NCBI GenBank assembly: GCA_910583835.1
Contig: CAJTYM010000013.1
Coordinates: 1-64,000, forward strand
DNA length: 64,000 nt
Reading direction: 5' to 3'
Origin: an uncultured Lachnospiraceae bacterium
Lineage (GTDB): Bacteria; Bacillota; Clostridia; Lachnospirales; Lachnospiraceae
The notes under the pieces are model-generated. The model was not told the DNA's origin, ran no database searches, and worked only from the letters and a program-made list of their open reading frames with translations. The position numbers were made by a program, and so were the translations under genes. Below, piece after piece: positions 28,852 to 37,202 of this stretch. Numbering within the stretch: the first letter of the stretch is position 1; each line of letters begins with the position of its first letter.

Positions 28852-30582
28852 TTATTTTCCATTATCCGGAGTCACCGCATCGTCCGGTGAAATCTGCCCT
28901 GAGGTAACCGTAACAGTCATAATCTTCTTAGTGACTGCTTTCGGGTTATTGGGATTAGCCACAGAATACTCTATGGTATAAACTCCTGCTTTATCAAAAC
29001 TGAATTGCCGGCACTGTTCAGCCGTCAGATTCACAAAGGTATCTGTCTCCGGCGCTTTTACCTTCACCAATACATTAGCGGCTATATTCTGTCCTGACAA
29101 TAATTGCGCGGTTATGCCGGCTTTGAGATTGAGGACATCGTTAAGCTTTGCGTTTCTGGCATCCACTACGCCCAAAAGCTTCGGCGCTTTGGTATCCCTG
29201 ACTGTGATGACCATAGTCTTCTTTGCCACTGCTTTCTTATTATAAGGATTGGCAACAGAATACTCTACCTGGTATGTTCCCAACTTCGTAAACTTGTATT
29301 TCTTATATTTCTTCTCGGAAAGCTTCACAAATTTCTTATAATTTGGCGCTTTAATCTTGATGACCACCTTGGAAGTCATGTTCTTGCCGGATACCAGCTT
29401 CGCCTTCACTTTTGATTTCAGATTCAGGGAAGCATTGTATTCCACCGTCTTCTTGCTCACAACACCTGTCAGCTTCGGTTTCTTCGTATCCTTCACCGTG
29501 ACTTTCATGGTCGCTTTCGTAACCAGCCCATTATGAGGGTTCGTCACATAATAATTGAATTTGTATGTCCCCAGCTTCTTGAGCTTGATTGTGCTCTTGC
29601 GATACAGCTTCTCCTTCTTGCTCTTAGGATAGATTACTTTAATCTTGATTTTATTCGTCAGGTTCTTTTTATCAGCGGTATATGCTTTTACTTTCTTCCT
29701 CAGATTAAGCGTGGAGTTATATTCTTTCTTTATTGACTTTTTAACGCCTTTGATTACCGCCTCGTTGGAATCCACGACATTGTAAGTCACGGAACTGCTG
29801 GCGCTGCGTCCCAGCGCATCCACGACATTATAATTCAGCTGGTAGCTGCCCAGTTTCTTAGTATTCACGCTCCCGCTGTAAGTCAGCCTTCTGGTAATAT
29901 CGTTCCCCAGGGAATCGTATGCCGCAATGCCGGCAAAAGGGTTAAAAGCGGAACCATACTCAACGTTTGTCTGTGCCCCTGCCACGCTGATACTTGGCCT
30001 GAGCCCGCTGTAAGGGTTGCCTGCCATAGGGTCCGTTGGGTCCCAGCCCCGGCTGCCGTACCGCGGGGGTATCTTGATAGCTTCGGGCTTGCCCAGCGGG
30101 TCATTGGCGGAAGAACCCCAGAATACGGTGACCGAAGTTCCCAGAGGACAATTCTCATAAATCCACTTGGCATCTGCCACGGTCAGGCGCACACAGCCAT
30201 GGCTCGCCGTTGTTCCCAGCTTATTGTACTGCACGTAGGATTGGGAATTATAATCCCCATTCGCGTAATACCACACCGAGTGGAACAGAACCCCTCCCAC
30301 AATACGTGTGCAGTACTGCCCATAACTCGGTCCGTCCAGCACATGCCACCGCAGTTTCTGGCTGGTACTAAAAGTCCCAATCGGCGTTGCGCTTCCTGTA
30401 GAACATACAAATGCCCTGTCCGGCGCACCGTTCCGATACACCGTCACCACGTTGGTAGCCTTGTTAATCCTGATGGTATAAGGCCCTGCCGCCCGCGCCA
30501 CTCCTCTGTCCAAAGATATGGCCGACAGCAACATCATGCAAAATGCAAGTAATACTATAATGCTCTTCTTTGTCTTCTTCAT
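28852..30582 (-). CDS. secreted L,D-transpeptidase (YkuD) with Ig-like repeats
   Basis: A 576-residue exported protein. It has a signal peptide (residues 1-31) and a YkuD catalytic domain (about 33-155) with H-S-V-W and S-H-G-C-V-R-L, whose cysteine is the nucleophile. About four Ig-like repeats of roughly 85 residues follow, each ending near Y-x-V-x-N-P and a threonine/lysine-rich strand. The domain makes 3-3 peptide cross-links or anchors proteins in peptidoglycan. The repeats are very lysine-rich, suggesting binding to anionic wall polymers. There is no LPXTG. It sits with other wall genes. Confidence 0.93.
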   Translation of the reverse strand: MKKTKKSIIVLLAFCMMLLSAISLDRGVARAAGPYTIRINKATNVVTVYRNGAPDRAFVCSTGSATPIGTFSTSQKLRWHVLDGPSYGQYCTRIVGGVLFHSVWYYANGDYNSQSYVQYNKLGTTASHGCVRLTVADAKWIYENCPLGTSVTVFWGSSANDPLGKPEAIKIPPRYGSRGWDPTDPMAGNPYSGLRPSISVAGAQTNVEYGSAFNPFAGIAAYDSLGNDITRRLTYSGSVNTKKLGSYQLNYNVVDALGRSASSSVTYNVVDSNEAVIKGVKKSIKKEYNSTLNLRKKVKAYTADKKNLTNKIKIKVIYPKSKKEKLYRKSTIKLKKLGTYKFNYYVTNPHNGLVTKATMKVTVKDTKKPKLTGVVSKKTVEYNASLNLKSKVKAKLVSGKNMTSKVVIKIKAPNYKKFVKLSEKKYKKYKFTKLGTYQVEYSVANPYNKKAVAKKTMVITVRDTKAPKLLGVVDARNAKLNDVLNLKAGITAQLLSGQNIAANVLVKVKAPETDTFVNLTAEQCRQFSFDKAGVYTIEYSVANPNNPKAVTKKIMTVTVTSGQISPDDAVTPDNGK

Positions 30583-30641
30583 ATCTGCTCCTCATATCGT
30601 CCTTTTCTTTACAAACATCCTCTCACTAAACATCCGGCTTC

Positions 30642-31076
30642 TTACAGTTTCTCATCAGGCGGGCTGTGGGAATCCCCTGATTTCAGATTCTCTGCCAAAA
30701 AAGCTCCCGGAAGCAATTTGTCCAAGGTGACCACCTGATAATCCTCCTCATCGTTCGCAAGAATCACCTGAAATGCCTGCATATCGCAGAATTCCGCCAA
30801 CACTTGCCTGCATATGCCGCAGGGAGGCAGGTAATCATTGTTATCGCCATTGATTACAATCGCCACAAAATCCCGTTCCCCTTCCGATACCGCCTTACAG
30901 ACTGCCGTGCGTTCCGCGCAGCTGGTAGCTGAAAAGCTCACGTTCTCCACATTGCAGCCCGTGTATACCTTACCATTCTTTGTAAGGAGCGCTGCCCCTA
31001 CACGGAACCGGGAATAGGGAGCGTATGCGGACTGTTTCGCCTCAATCGCCCGGGCAATCAACTTTTGATAATCCAT
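30642..31076 (-). CDS. cdd: cytidine deaminase
   Basis: Zinc enzyme of pyrimidine salvage, cytidine to uridine. The motifs C-A-E-R (Cys53, Glu55) and P-C-G-I-C (Cys86, Cys89) supply the zinc ligands and the catalytic glutamate, as in the homotetrameric small form. The frame is open to 31112. The ATG at 31076, with GGAAAGGAAG seven bases before it, gives 144 residues beginning M-D-Y-Q-K-L-I and matches the family. The tail after about residue 130 is unusually acidic and short. It stands alone on the minus strand. Confidence 0.93.
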   Translation of the reverse strand: MDYQKLIARAIEAKQSAYAPYSRFRVGAALLTKNGKVYTGCNVENVSFSATSCAERTAVCKAVSEGERDFVAIVINGDNNDYLPPCGICRQVLAEFCDMQAFQVILANDEEDYQVVTLDKLLPGAFLAENLKSGDSHSPPDEKL

Positions 31077-31202
31077 GCTGCCGCTTCCTTTCCAAAAATA
31101 CTGTCCATCCATGCCAATGCCTGTGTGAACAGCTTTATTCTAATGTATTCTCTCACAAAAATCTATAGAAATCATCATCTAAACATTAATAATTTATAAA
31201 TT

Positions 31203-31529
31203 TTACCAGAAACGGCGTTTCGCGCGGTTGATATTTATCGTGAACCAGATAACCACCGTCAAAAACAATACTATCAGCGCTTTCATCAACATCGGAAGCG
31301 GCGTTATGTAATCATTCACAAAACCGACCATGCCGAACAGGACCGCCACTGCCCCTAAGACAATGGTCCTTCCGTAAATATAGTCGATATATCCATGCAC
31401 ATCGCGTATCGGTTCCATGCTCCCCCCGGTAAAAAAATTGCTCAGTTCCCCAGTCTTCTTCATTTTAAGCGAAGAATAGATGGTATAGAGGCCGTAAATA
31501 AAAATTACTGCATCAAATATTATAAGCAT
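31203..31529 (-). CDS. small integral membrane protein
   Basis: About 108 residues with three hydrophobic helices (near 1-17, 55-75 and 80-100) separated by a polar loop (K-K-T-G-E-L-S-N-F-F), and a basic tail R-A-K-R-R-F-W. GGAAAGGGAAAAT lies before GTG/ATG start codons; the ATG at 31529 is preferred. It is divergent from the CheY-like gene. No family is recognised by name, though such three-helix proteins are common in Lachnospiraceae. Confidence 0.7.
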   Translation of the reverse strand: MLIIFDAVIFIYGLYTIYSSLKMKKTGELSNFFTGGSMEPIRDVHGYIDYIYGRTIVLGAVAVLFGMVGFVNDYITPLPMLMKALIVLFLTVVIWFTININRAKRRFW

Positions 31530-31697
31530 CACATTTTCCCTTTCCTAATTTGTATTTTTCTGTTATAATTTATTATAACCTTAATTGCAGAAGATTTCAA
31601 TTTAAGATTTCTACAAAGAAATGATTGAATCTTTTGCCCACTTAGTGTACTATATATAGTAGCATTATAAATCTGTAATTCACAAGGAGCGATTTGA

Positions 31698-32069
31698 ATG
31701 GAAAATGTAAAGATACTCATTTGCGATGATTCGATTTTGGCACGCAAACAGTTAAAGGATATTATTGTAGAACATGGCTGTAATAGCTTCTTGGAAGCCT
31801 CTAACGGTCAGGAAGCCATTGACCTGTATAAAGAACATAAACCGGAACTGGTTTTTGTTGACATTGTGATGCCTGTCAAAGACGGTGTACAGGCAATTCA
31901 TGAAATACGCGAGTTTGACCCGGAGGCGCATATTATCGTTGTTTCCTCTGTCGGAACACAGACTCAGCTTAAAAACGCAATCATGGAAGGAGCACGGGAC
32001 TTTGTCCAGAAACCTTATACAAATTCTGGCATCGCTGATATTTTAAAAGCGCGCTTTGAAGGGAGATAA
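31698..32069 (+). CDS. CheY-like single-domain response regulator
   Basis: A 123-residue receiver domain. The acidic pocket is D10-D11, the phosphoacceptor is Asp55 in V-F-V-D-I-V-M-P, and the switch lysine lies in Q-K-P-Y. There is no output domain. AAGGAG precedes the ATG. The next gene begins 5 bases after its stop and has a CheX-like phosphatase domain. The pair probably works as regulator and phosphatase in chemotaxis or a related signalling branch. Confidence 0.92.
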   Translation: MENVKILICDDSILARKQLKDIIVEHGCNSFLEASNGQEAIDLYKEHKPELVFVDIVMPVKDGVQAIHEIREFDPEAHIIVVSSVGTQTQLKNAIMEGARDFVQKPYTNSGIADILKARFEGR

Positions 32070-32074
32070 ACGTT

Positions 32075-32971
32075 ATGCATACGCAGTTTTTTGGCAATTT
32101 TTTGCTTAACAAAGGAGTGATTACTCCGGAACAGTTGATTGAAGCACTGAAAGTTCAGGCAAACACCCACAAGAAACTTGGCACACTCGCTATCCATTCC
32201 GGCTTTATGTCAGCCAGTGAGGTGGAGGATGTCTATATTACCCAGACCCACTATGACAAGCTCTTCGGTGAACTCGCCGTTAACCTCGGCTATCTCACGG
32301 AAGGCCAAGTGGATAACCTTCTGACCACCCAGCTCCCTGATTATATGCTTTTGGGGCAGATTTTGATTGATAAAGGGCTTCTTACACATATAGAACTTGA
32401 GAATTTAATTACAGAATATAAATCCGTCTATGAAATTTACGATTTGGAATTGATAGAAGAACAGCAGGACATGGTGAATAAGCTCCTCGAAGGTTTCTGT
32501 CTCCCCGAAGACCTTCCTCATTCCGAGCATATCATCTCCTACCTCACGCTCTTATTTAACAATTTAGTGCGTTTTATTGGTGAGGATTTCACTACCCTGA
32601 ACATTATGAATCTCGCAGAAGTCCCCACCACTTTCTGTATCGCTCAGGAAATCGAAGGCACGTTCACGTTCCTGTCAGCGCTGGATATGGACCATGAGAC
32701 GGCAATTACCTTTGCCAGCAGATATGTGAATGATGATTTTCAGGAATTTGACGAGTATGTGCGCGCCTCCATTGAAGATTTCCTCAATCTGCACAATGGG
32801 CTGTATACCGTGAATATGTCCAATGATTATTCCATGGAACTGCAGCTGCAGCCACCGGTTCCGCATGAAGATACCCTTCTGGAGACCGGGCATACTTTCT
32901 ACCTGCTGCCAATCATGTATTCATTCGGAACCATTAACTTCCTGCTTTCGATAAAGAAGATGGAAGAATAA
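32075..32971 (+). CDS. MshEN-type plus CheX-like domain protein
   Basis: A 298-residue soluble protein. The first 130 residues contain two copies of the GspE/MshE N-terminal fold (G-x-L-L-x-x-x-G-x-I-T-x-x-Q-L and L-G-Q-I-L-I-D-K-G-L-L), a module that binds cyclic di-GMP in some ATPases. The C-terminal half (about 145-298) resembles CheX-type phosphatases: a V-R-F-I-G-E-D-F-T-T helix and later strands. Coupling to the CheY-like gene supports dephosphorylation of that regulator. Cyclic di-GMP sensing is speculation from the fold. Confidence 0.7.
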   Translation: MHTQFFGNFLLNKGVITPEQLIEALKVQANTHKKLGTLAIHSGFMSASEVEDVYITQTHYDKLFGELAVNLGYLTEGQVDNLLTTQLPDYMLLGQILIDKGLLTHIELENLITEYKSVYEIYDLELIEEQQDMVNKLLEGFCLPEDLPHSEHIISYLTLLFNNLVRFIGEDFTTLNIMNLAEVPTTFCIAQEIEGTFTFLSALDMDHETAITFASRYVNDDFQEFDEYVRASIEDFLNLHNGLYTVNMSNDYSMELQLQPPVPHEDTLLETGHTFYLLPIMYSFGTINFLLSIKKMEE

Positions 32972-33035
32972 TCTGCGGGGATAATTTGTACATAGCCGGC
33001 TCTCTCCCATGAATGGAAGGAAGCCGCAGAATTAT

Positions 33036-33086
33036 AAAAGGAACAGCAAGCTTTCCATTTTCTTTGAAAGTTTGCTGTTCCTTTTT
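33036..33086. terminator. bidirectional terminator between CheX-like gene and thrC
   Basis: AAAAGGAACAGCAA and TTGCTGTTCCTTTT are perfectly complementary, with a further GCTTTC/GAAAG stem inside and A/T runs on both sides. It separates the two convergent genes. Confidence 0.9.
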
Positions 33087-33096
33087 CAGTCCTGTA

Positions 33097-34581
33097 TCAC
33101 ATACCCAGGAACTCTTTCACCACTTGCTCCATCTCCCCCACTTCACATATGGTCTTATGTAATATGGGCGCGGTACGGATATCTTCAATCGCCTGCGGAA
33201 CTTTGACCTTTGATAATTTCTCCAATTCATCTACCAGTTCAAAGTCCGGCCTGCTGTCATATTTATGATTGATAGCCGTCATGACGCTTCTGGTAAACTT
33301 GTAAGGGCTCGCCGTAGATGCGATGACTGCTTTCGTACTATCGCCGGTCTCCTTCTGATACTTCTTGTAAACAGCTGCCGCCACTGCCGTATGGGTATCC
33401 ATGATATAACCCGTCTCCTCATAGATTTCCCGGATAACGGCCGCTGTCTCCTCCTCGCTGGCATAATTGCCATAGAAATCTGCAAGCTGTGCCCTCATCT
33501 CTTCTGTAATCGTATATCTGCCATGTTCCTGCAAGGATTTCATCAGTTCACGGTTCCTGTCAGCGCTGTTCCCGGCGATGCGGTAAATCAGGCGCTCCAG
33601 GTTACTGGAAATGAGGATATCCATGGAGGGGGAAGAAGTCAGTATGAATTCCCTGTTTTTATCATAAGTGCCCGTGGCAAAGAAGTCATACAGCACCTTA
33701 TTCTCGTTGGACGCACAAATCAGCTTCCCTATGGGCAGACCCATGTTCTTGGCATAAAATGCCGCCAGAATATTGCCGAAATTGCCGGTGGGCACTACTA
33801 CGTTCATCTGCTCTTTGTCTTTGATTTCACCAGACTTGACCATCTTGGCATAGGCATACACATAATATACAATCTGCGGCACCAGACGCCCGATATTGAT
33901 GGAATTCGCAGAAGAAAACTGATAGCCTGCAGCCGCCATCTCCTTTGCCAGCGCCGGGTCGGAAAACATCTGCTTCACCCCAGTCTGCGCCTGGTCAAAA
34001 TTGCCGTTGATTCCCACGACGAAGGTATTGTCTCCCTTCTGTGTCACCATCTGCTTCTGCTGGATAGGGCTTACGCCGTCCTTGGGGTAAAATACGATAA
34101 TCCTGGTCCCTTCCACCCCGGCAAAACCTGCCAGAGCTGCCTTGCCGGTATCGCCGGACGTTGCCGTGAGGATTACGATATCATTGGTGACATGGTTCTT
34201 CCTGGCTGCCGTAATCAGAAGGTGCGGCAGTATAGAGAGCGCCATATCCTTGAAAGCAATCGTTGCGCCATGAAAAAGTTCCAGGTAAGAAACATCCTGC
34301 GCTTTTACCAAAGGCGCTATCTCATTGGTGTCAAACTTACTATCATACGCATTCTCAATGCATTTTTTGAGTTCTTCCTCCGTATAGTCGGTAAGGAACA
34401 GCTTCATTACCTCGTAGGCCACCTCCTGATATGTCATGTCCTTAAGCGTTTCCACTGCGACATCCAATGAGGGAATCTTTTCCGGAACAAACAAACCGCC
34501 CTCTCCTGCCAGCCCTTTCAAGACAGCCTGGGAGGCGGTGACTTTCTCATTAGCATTTCTCGTACTTACATATAACATCAT
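33097..34581 (-). CDS. thrC: threonine synthase
   Basis: PLP enzyme converting O-phosphohomoserine to threonine. The 494-residue protein is the long bacterial/yeast-type form. It has an N-terminal F-V-P-E-K-I-P segment, the PLP lysine in H-G-A-T-I-A-F-K-D-M-A, and T-S-G-D-T-G-K-A-A-L with the phosphate-binding loop. AAGGATGG lies before the ATG. It has its own near-consensus promoter and is monocistronic. No homoserine genes are adjacent. Confidence 0.97.
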   Translation of the reverse strand: MMLYVSTRNANEKVTASQAVLKGLAGEGGLFVPEKIPSLDVAVETLKDMTYQEVAYEVMKLFLTDYTEEELKKCIENAYDSKFDTNEIAPLVKAQDVSYLELFHGATIAFKDMALSILPHLLITAARKNHVTNDIVILTATSGDTGKAALAGFAGVEGTRIIVFYPKDGVSPIQQKQMVTQKGDNTFVVGINGNFDQAQTGVKQMFSDPALAKEMAAAGYQFSSANSINIGRLVPQIVYYVYAYAKMVKSGEIKDKEQMNVVVPTGNFGNILAAFYAKNMGLPIGKLICASNENKVLYDFFATGTYDKNREFILTSSPSMDILISSNLERLIYRIAGNSADRNRELMKSLQEHGRYTITEEMRAQLADFYGNYASEEETAAVIREIYEETGYIMDTHTAVAAAVYKKYQKETGDSTKAVIASTASPYKFTRSVMTAINHKYDSRPDFELVDELEKLSKVKVPQAIEDIRTAPILHKTICEVGEMEQVVKEFLGM

Positions 34582-34623
34582 TCATCCATCCTTTGCTTAT
34601 GTCTGTTTCTTTTCATTTAAAAT

Positions 34624-34649
34624 GGGGCGTCCCTGATTCGGAACACCCC
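34624..34649 (-). promoter_or_regulatory. leader hairpin of thrC
   Basis: GGGGTGTTCC / GGGACGCCCC forms a 10-bp stem with two G-U pairs. It starts about three bases downstream of the -10 box, so it would be at the very 5' end of the mRNA, where it may stabilise it. Confidence 0.55.
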
Positions 34650-34651
34650 TC

Positions 34652-34680
34652 ATTATAGAAGTTTTTTTTTCACCTGTCAA
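34652..34680 (-). promoter_or_regulatory. consensus promoter of thrC
   Basis: Minus strand TTGACA (34680-34675), exactly 17 bases, TATAAT (34657-34652): a perfect sigma-A consensus. Confidence 0.85.
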
Positions 34681-34687
34681 CAAATCT

Positions 34688-35491
34688 CTACGGAAGCGTA
34701 TAAAATTCATGTCCTCCATGCGCAAACAGCCATTTGAGGTTGCGGTCAAACCATGCCATATCGTTGGGGTTTGCTTTGCTGCGTGCGGAAAAGAACAGCG
34801 CTCCCTGCGAGATATCCTCACCATACAAGGCCTGCTCCACTGCAGAAATAGTATCTTCCGTCACTGTCACCGAATAATACCTTCCATCCACCGTAGGGGA
34901 AAACTGCGGCCTGCCGCCGTTACGTTCAAATACCACATCATATACCGTAGAAGCAAAATTTCCGGAAAGCACTCTGTTTAACACCACTTCCGCCACCAGG
35001 ACCTTCCCCTGGGTATCCTCGCCGCCTGCCTCTGCCTGTACAATCCTGCACAATGCATTATAATCCTCCTCGGCTACGGCAATTTCTCCATAAGGGTTAA
35101 TCGGCGGCTTGGGCATCTCGCTCTGCACTGCCGGCGCAATCTGGGCGCAGACTGCCTCCACTTCGCGCTTGGAAATTTCTGCTTTCACTTCCTCCCTGAC
35201 GCGGGCAGGGCTTATTTCCAGGACGTCCCGGCATGTCAGCCCAAGATTCCCCTCCAGGACATGCGCTGCTTCGGCATCCTCTCTCTTCAGCTTTTCTTCT
35301 ATATTAAAAAGAACGTTAGATTCTTGTGCCGTCACATTTTTGCCTCTGCCATAGACATTCTGGTTATTCAGCAGGACCAATGCGAAAACCGTGAACCCGG
35401 ATGCAAGAACGGCGCAGCCCTTGTACAATTTTTTCGCTATGCTCTTTATGCAGAAGTACGCATTTCTAAACAGATTTTGAATCATTAACAT
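34688..35491 (-). CDS. SleB-type cell wall hydrolase
   Basis: A 267-residue protein with an N-terminal membrane or signal segment (about 26-41) and a linker. The C-terminal Hydrolase_2/SleB domain (about 145-267) has C-R-I-V-Q-A-E-A-G-G-E, V-A-E-V-V-L-N-R-V and G-A-L-F-F. Family members cleave spore cortex or vegetative peptidoglycan; the Glu of Q-A-E-A is the likely catalytic residue. AGGAAAGGAA precedes the ATG. It is divergent from the AP2-domain gene. Without germination partners, a role in wall turnover is as likely as germination. Confidence 0.9.
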   Translation of the reverse strand: MLMIQNLFRNAYFCIKSIAKKLYKGCAVLASGFTVFALVLLNNQNVYGRGKNVTAQESNVLFNIEEKLKREDAEAAHVLEGNLGLTCRDVLEISPARVREEVKAEISKREVEAVCAQIAPAVQSEMPKPPINPYGEIAVAEEDYNALCRIVQAEAGGEDTQGKVLVAEVVLNRVLSGNFASTVYDVVFERNGGRPQFSPTVDGRYYSVTVTEDTISAVEQALYGEDISQGALFFSARSKANPNDMAWFDRNLKWLFAHGGHEFYTLP

Positions 35492-35578
35492 AATTGTTTT
35501 CCTTTCCTGTTGTTTATGATATACTTATTTTGTAGATTTCATTCAAAAAATGCATGAAAACATCACAGGGAGGAGCTT

Positions 35579-36382
35579 ATGCTGCCAGGCGCTTATCTTG
35601 CTTTAAAAAAAAATGGAACTTCCTATTACCGTTCCAGCATCACCTTTCAGAACAAACATATTTCCCTTGGCAGCTTTGAATCAGAGCAGGATGCGCATCA
35701 GGCATACGCAGAGGCAGCCCAGCTGCTTACTGATTTTTCCACAACCATTGACGACATTTTCTCACTACCGACTATTCTAAATTTTAGTAAGGCGATTTCT
35801 TTGCTGAATTTTCGGGATAACCATATATATTTTAAAAATCCTATTTATTTGAGGAATAATTATTTTGTATATTATCTTTCCCCATCCGAGGAATTAAAAT
35901 TTGATATTGACGACCTTTTTTACTATTCCAGCCACAAAATCATGCGCCGCCAGGGACATTTTTTTGTCAACGACTACGGAATGCAAATTAATATCCTCTC
36001 ACGATACGGCATCAAAAATTATGCGGTCAAGGGGCGCGATTATTATTTTGCCAACGAAGATCCCCAGGATTTCCGCTATTCTAATATTATTATAGTCAAC
36101 CGTTATTACGGCGTGACAAAAATTACTTCCCACAACAGCTGCAGTTATAAGGTTAAAATTCATCTCAATGGAAATTACACGGTAGGAACCTACCGCACAG
36201 AAGAAGAAGCGGCAATCGCTTACAATAAAGCTGTAGATTTGGCAAAAAAATCTGGGTTCGACAAGAATTTCCAGACAAATTACATCGATGGTTACTCCCC
36301 TCGGGATTATGCCGATATCTACAGCCAAATTAAAATTTCTAAGAAATATCTCAATTATCTAAAAGGGCCTGCAGCGAAGTGA
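35579..36382 (+). CDS. AP2-domain protein with a degenerate HNH-like centre
   Basis: A 267-residue protein. Residues 5-52 and 176-238 each resemble an AP2/ERF-type DNA-binding module: three strands then a helix, for example I-S-L-G-S-F-E-S-E-Q-D-A-H-Q-A-Y-A and V-G-T-Y-R-T-E-E-E-A-A-I-A-Y. The middle (about 85-175) follows the layout of HNH homing endonucleases and keeps D-F-R-Y-S-N where these have D-N-R-R-S-N. The histidine pair of the nuclease site is not seen. It appears to be a domesticated, nuclease-dead relative that may act as a DNA-binding regulator. GGGAGGAG precedes the ATG. A TTGTTT/TAGATT promoter (17-base spacing) lies upstream. Confidence 0.65.
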   Translation: MLPGAYLALKKNGTSYYRSSITFQNKHISLGSFESEQDAHQAYAEAAQLLTDFSTTIDDIFSLPTILNFSKAISLLNFRDNHIYFKNPIYLRNNYFVYYLSPSEELKFDIDDLFYYSSHKIMRRQGHFFVNDYGMQINILSRYGIKNYAVKGRDYYFANEDPQDFRYSNIIIVNRYYGVTKITSHNSCSYKVKIHLNGNYTVGTYRTEEEAAIAYNKAVDLAKKSGFDKNFQTNYIDGYSPRDYADIYSQIKISKKYLNYLKGPAAK

Positions 36383-36385
36383 TGT

Positions 36386-36675
36386 GCTGCAAACATGGAA
36401 ATTCATTTGCAATACCTCTTTATCCTTGGATAATATCTTTGCCCTGCTGCGAGCTGCATATACGCTAAACGAACAATTCAGGGGCGTATTTAGCGGAGGT
36501 GAAATCCACCACTTATGGAAACCTGGCACGAAGGCTTTCCTGAGTGCCTTGGTTGCAGTTAGTGGTTAGTTCACCAAAGCGTTGCCGCGTTCGTGTGCGG
36601 TATATGCAGGCTGAAGCTGGCAAAGATATCCAGATGATAAGGGGCTTTTGCAAATGGATTTCCATGCTGCAAGCC
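36386..36675. repeat. large imperfect palindrome (MITE-like or structured RNA)
   Basis: The gap between the AP2 gene and leuD is an inverted repeat about 290 bases long. Matching blocks include ATGGAAAT-CATTTGCAA (36395-36412 with 36647-36666), ATATCTTTGCC (36433-36443 with 36619-36629), CTGCATATAC near 36454 with 36601-36609, and ACGAAC. The centre holds CCACTTA with TAGTGGT and TGGCAC with GTGCCT. The outer GGGGCTT/AAGCCCC near 36640-36676 is terminator-like. No open frame with a ribosome site is present. Confidence 0.75.
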
Positions 36676-36687
36676 CCTTTGTTCTGT

Positions 36688-37176
36688 TTACTCCTTATTG
36701 TTGATGTAATTGACCAAACCTTCCGATTTGATGATTTTCTGCATGAATTCTGGGAACGCCTGCCCCTGGTAAGTGGCTCCTTTGGTCTTGTTGGTAATGA
36801 TTCCGCTGTCAAAATCAACCTCAACCTCATCTCCTGCCGCGATGCCCTTTGCCGCTTCCGGGCATTCAATGATAGGAAGCCCGATATTGATGGCATTGCG
36901 GTAGAATATCCTGGCAAATGTCTCGGCAATCACGCAGCTTACGCCAGCCGCCTTGATGGCTATCGGCGCATGTTCCCTGGAAGAACCGCAGCCAAAATTC
37001 TTGTCTGCGACAATCAAATCCCCCGCCTGCACCTTGTTTACAAACTCTTTGTCGATATCTTCCATGCAATGCTCTGCCAATTCCTTGGGGTCGGAAGAAT
37101 TCAGGTATCTTGCCGGAATAATAACATCGGTATCTACATTGTCTCCATATTTAAAAACTGTTCCACTGGCTTTCAT
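36688..37176 (-). CDS. leuD: 3-isopropylmalate dehydratase small subunit
   Basis: Swivel subunit of isopropylmalate isomerase in leucine synthesis. The 162-residue protein has [10 protein letters not shown] and C-G-S-S-R-E-H-A-P, the expected signature. It lies 26 bases downstream of leuC on the same strand. leuA and leuB are not in the window. Confidence 0.97.
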   Translation of the reverse strand: MKASGTVFKYGDNVDTDVIIPARYLNSSDPKELAEHCMEDIDKEFVNKVQAGDLIVADKNFGCGSSREHAPIAIKAAGVSCVIAETFARIFYRNAINIGLPIIECPEAAKGIAAGDEVEVDFDSGIITNKTKGATYQGQAFPEFMQKIIKSEGLVNYINNKE

Positions 37177-37202
37177 GATTCGTCCTCCTATTTTCCTTGC
37201 TT

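Noticed and set aside
33265..34470. 401-codon plus-strand open frame opposite thrC
   Set aside because: It is fully antisense to a clearly identified thrC, has no recognisable domains and no ribosome site.
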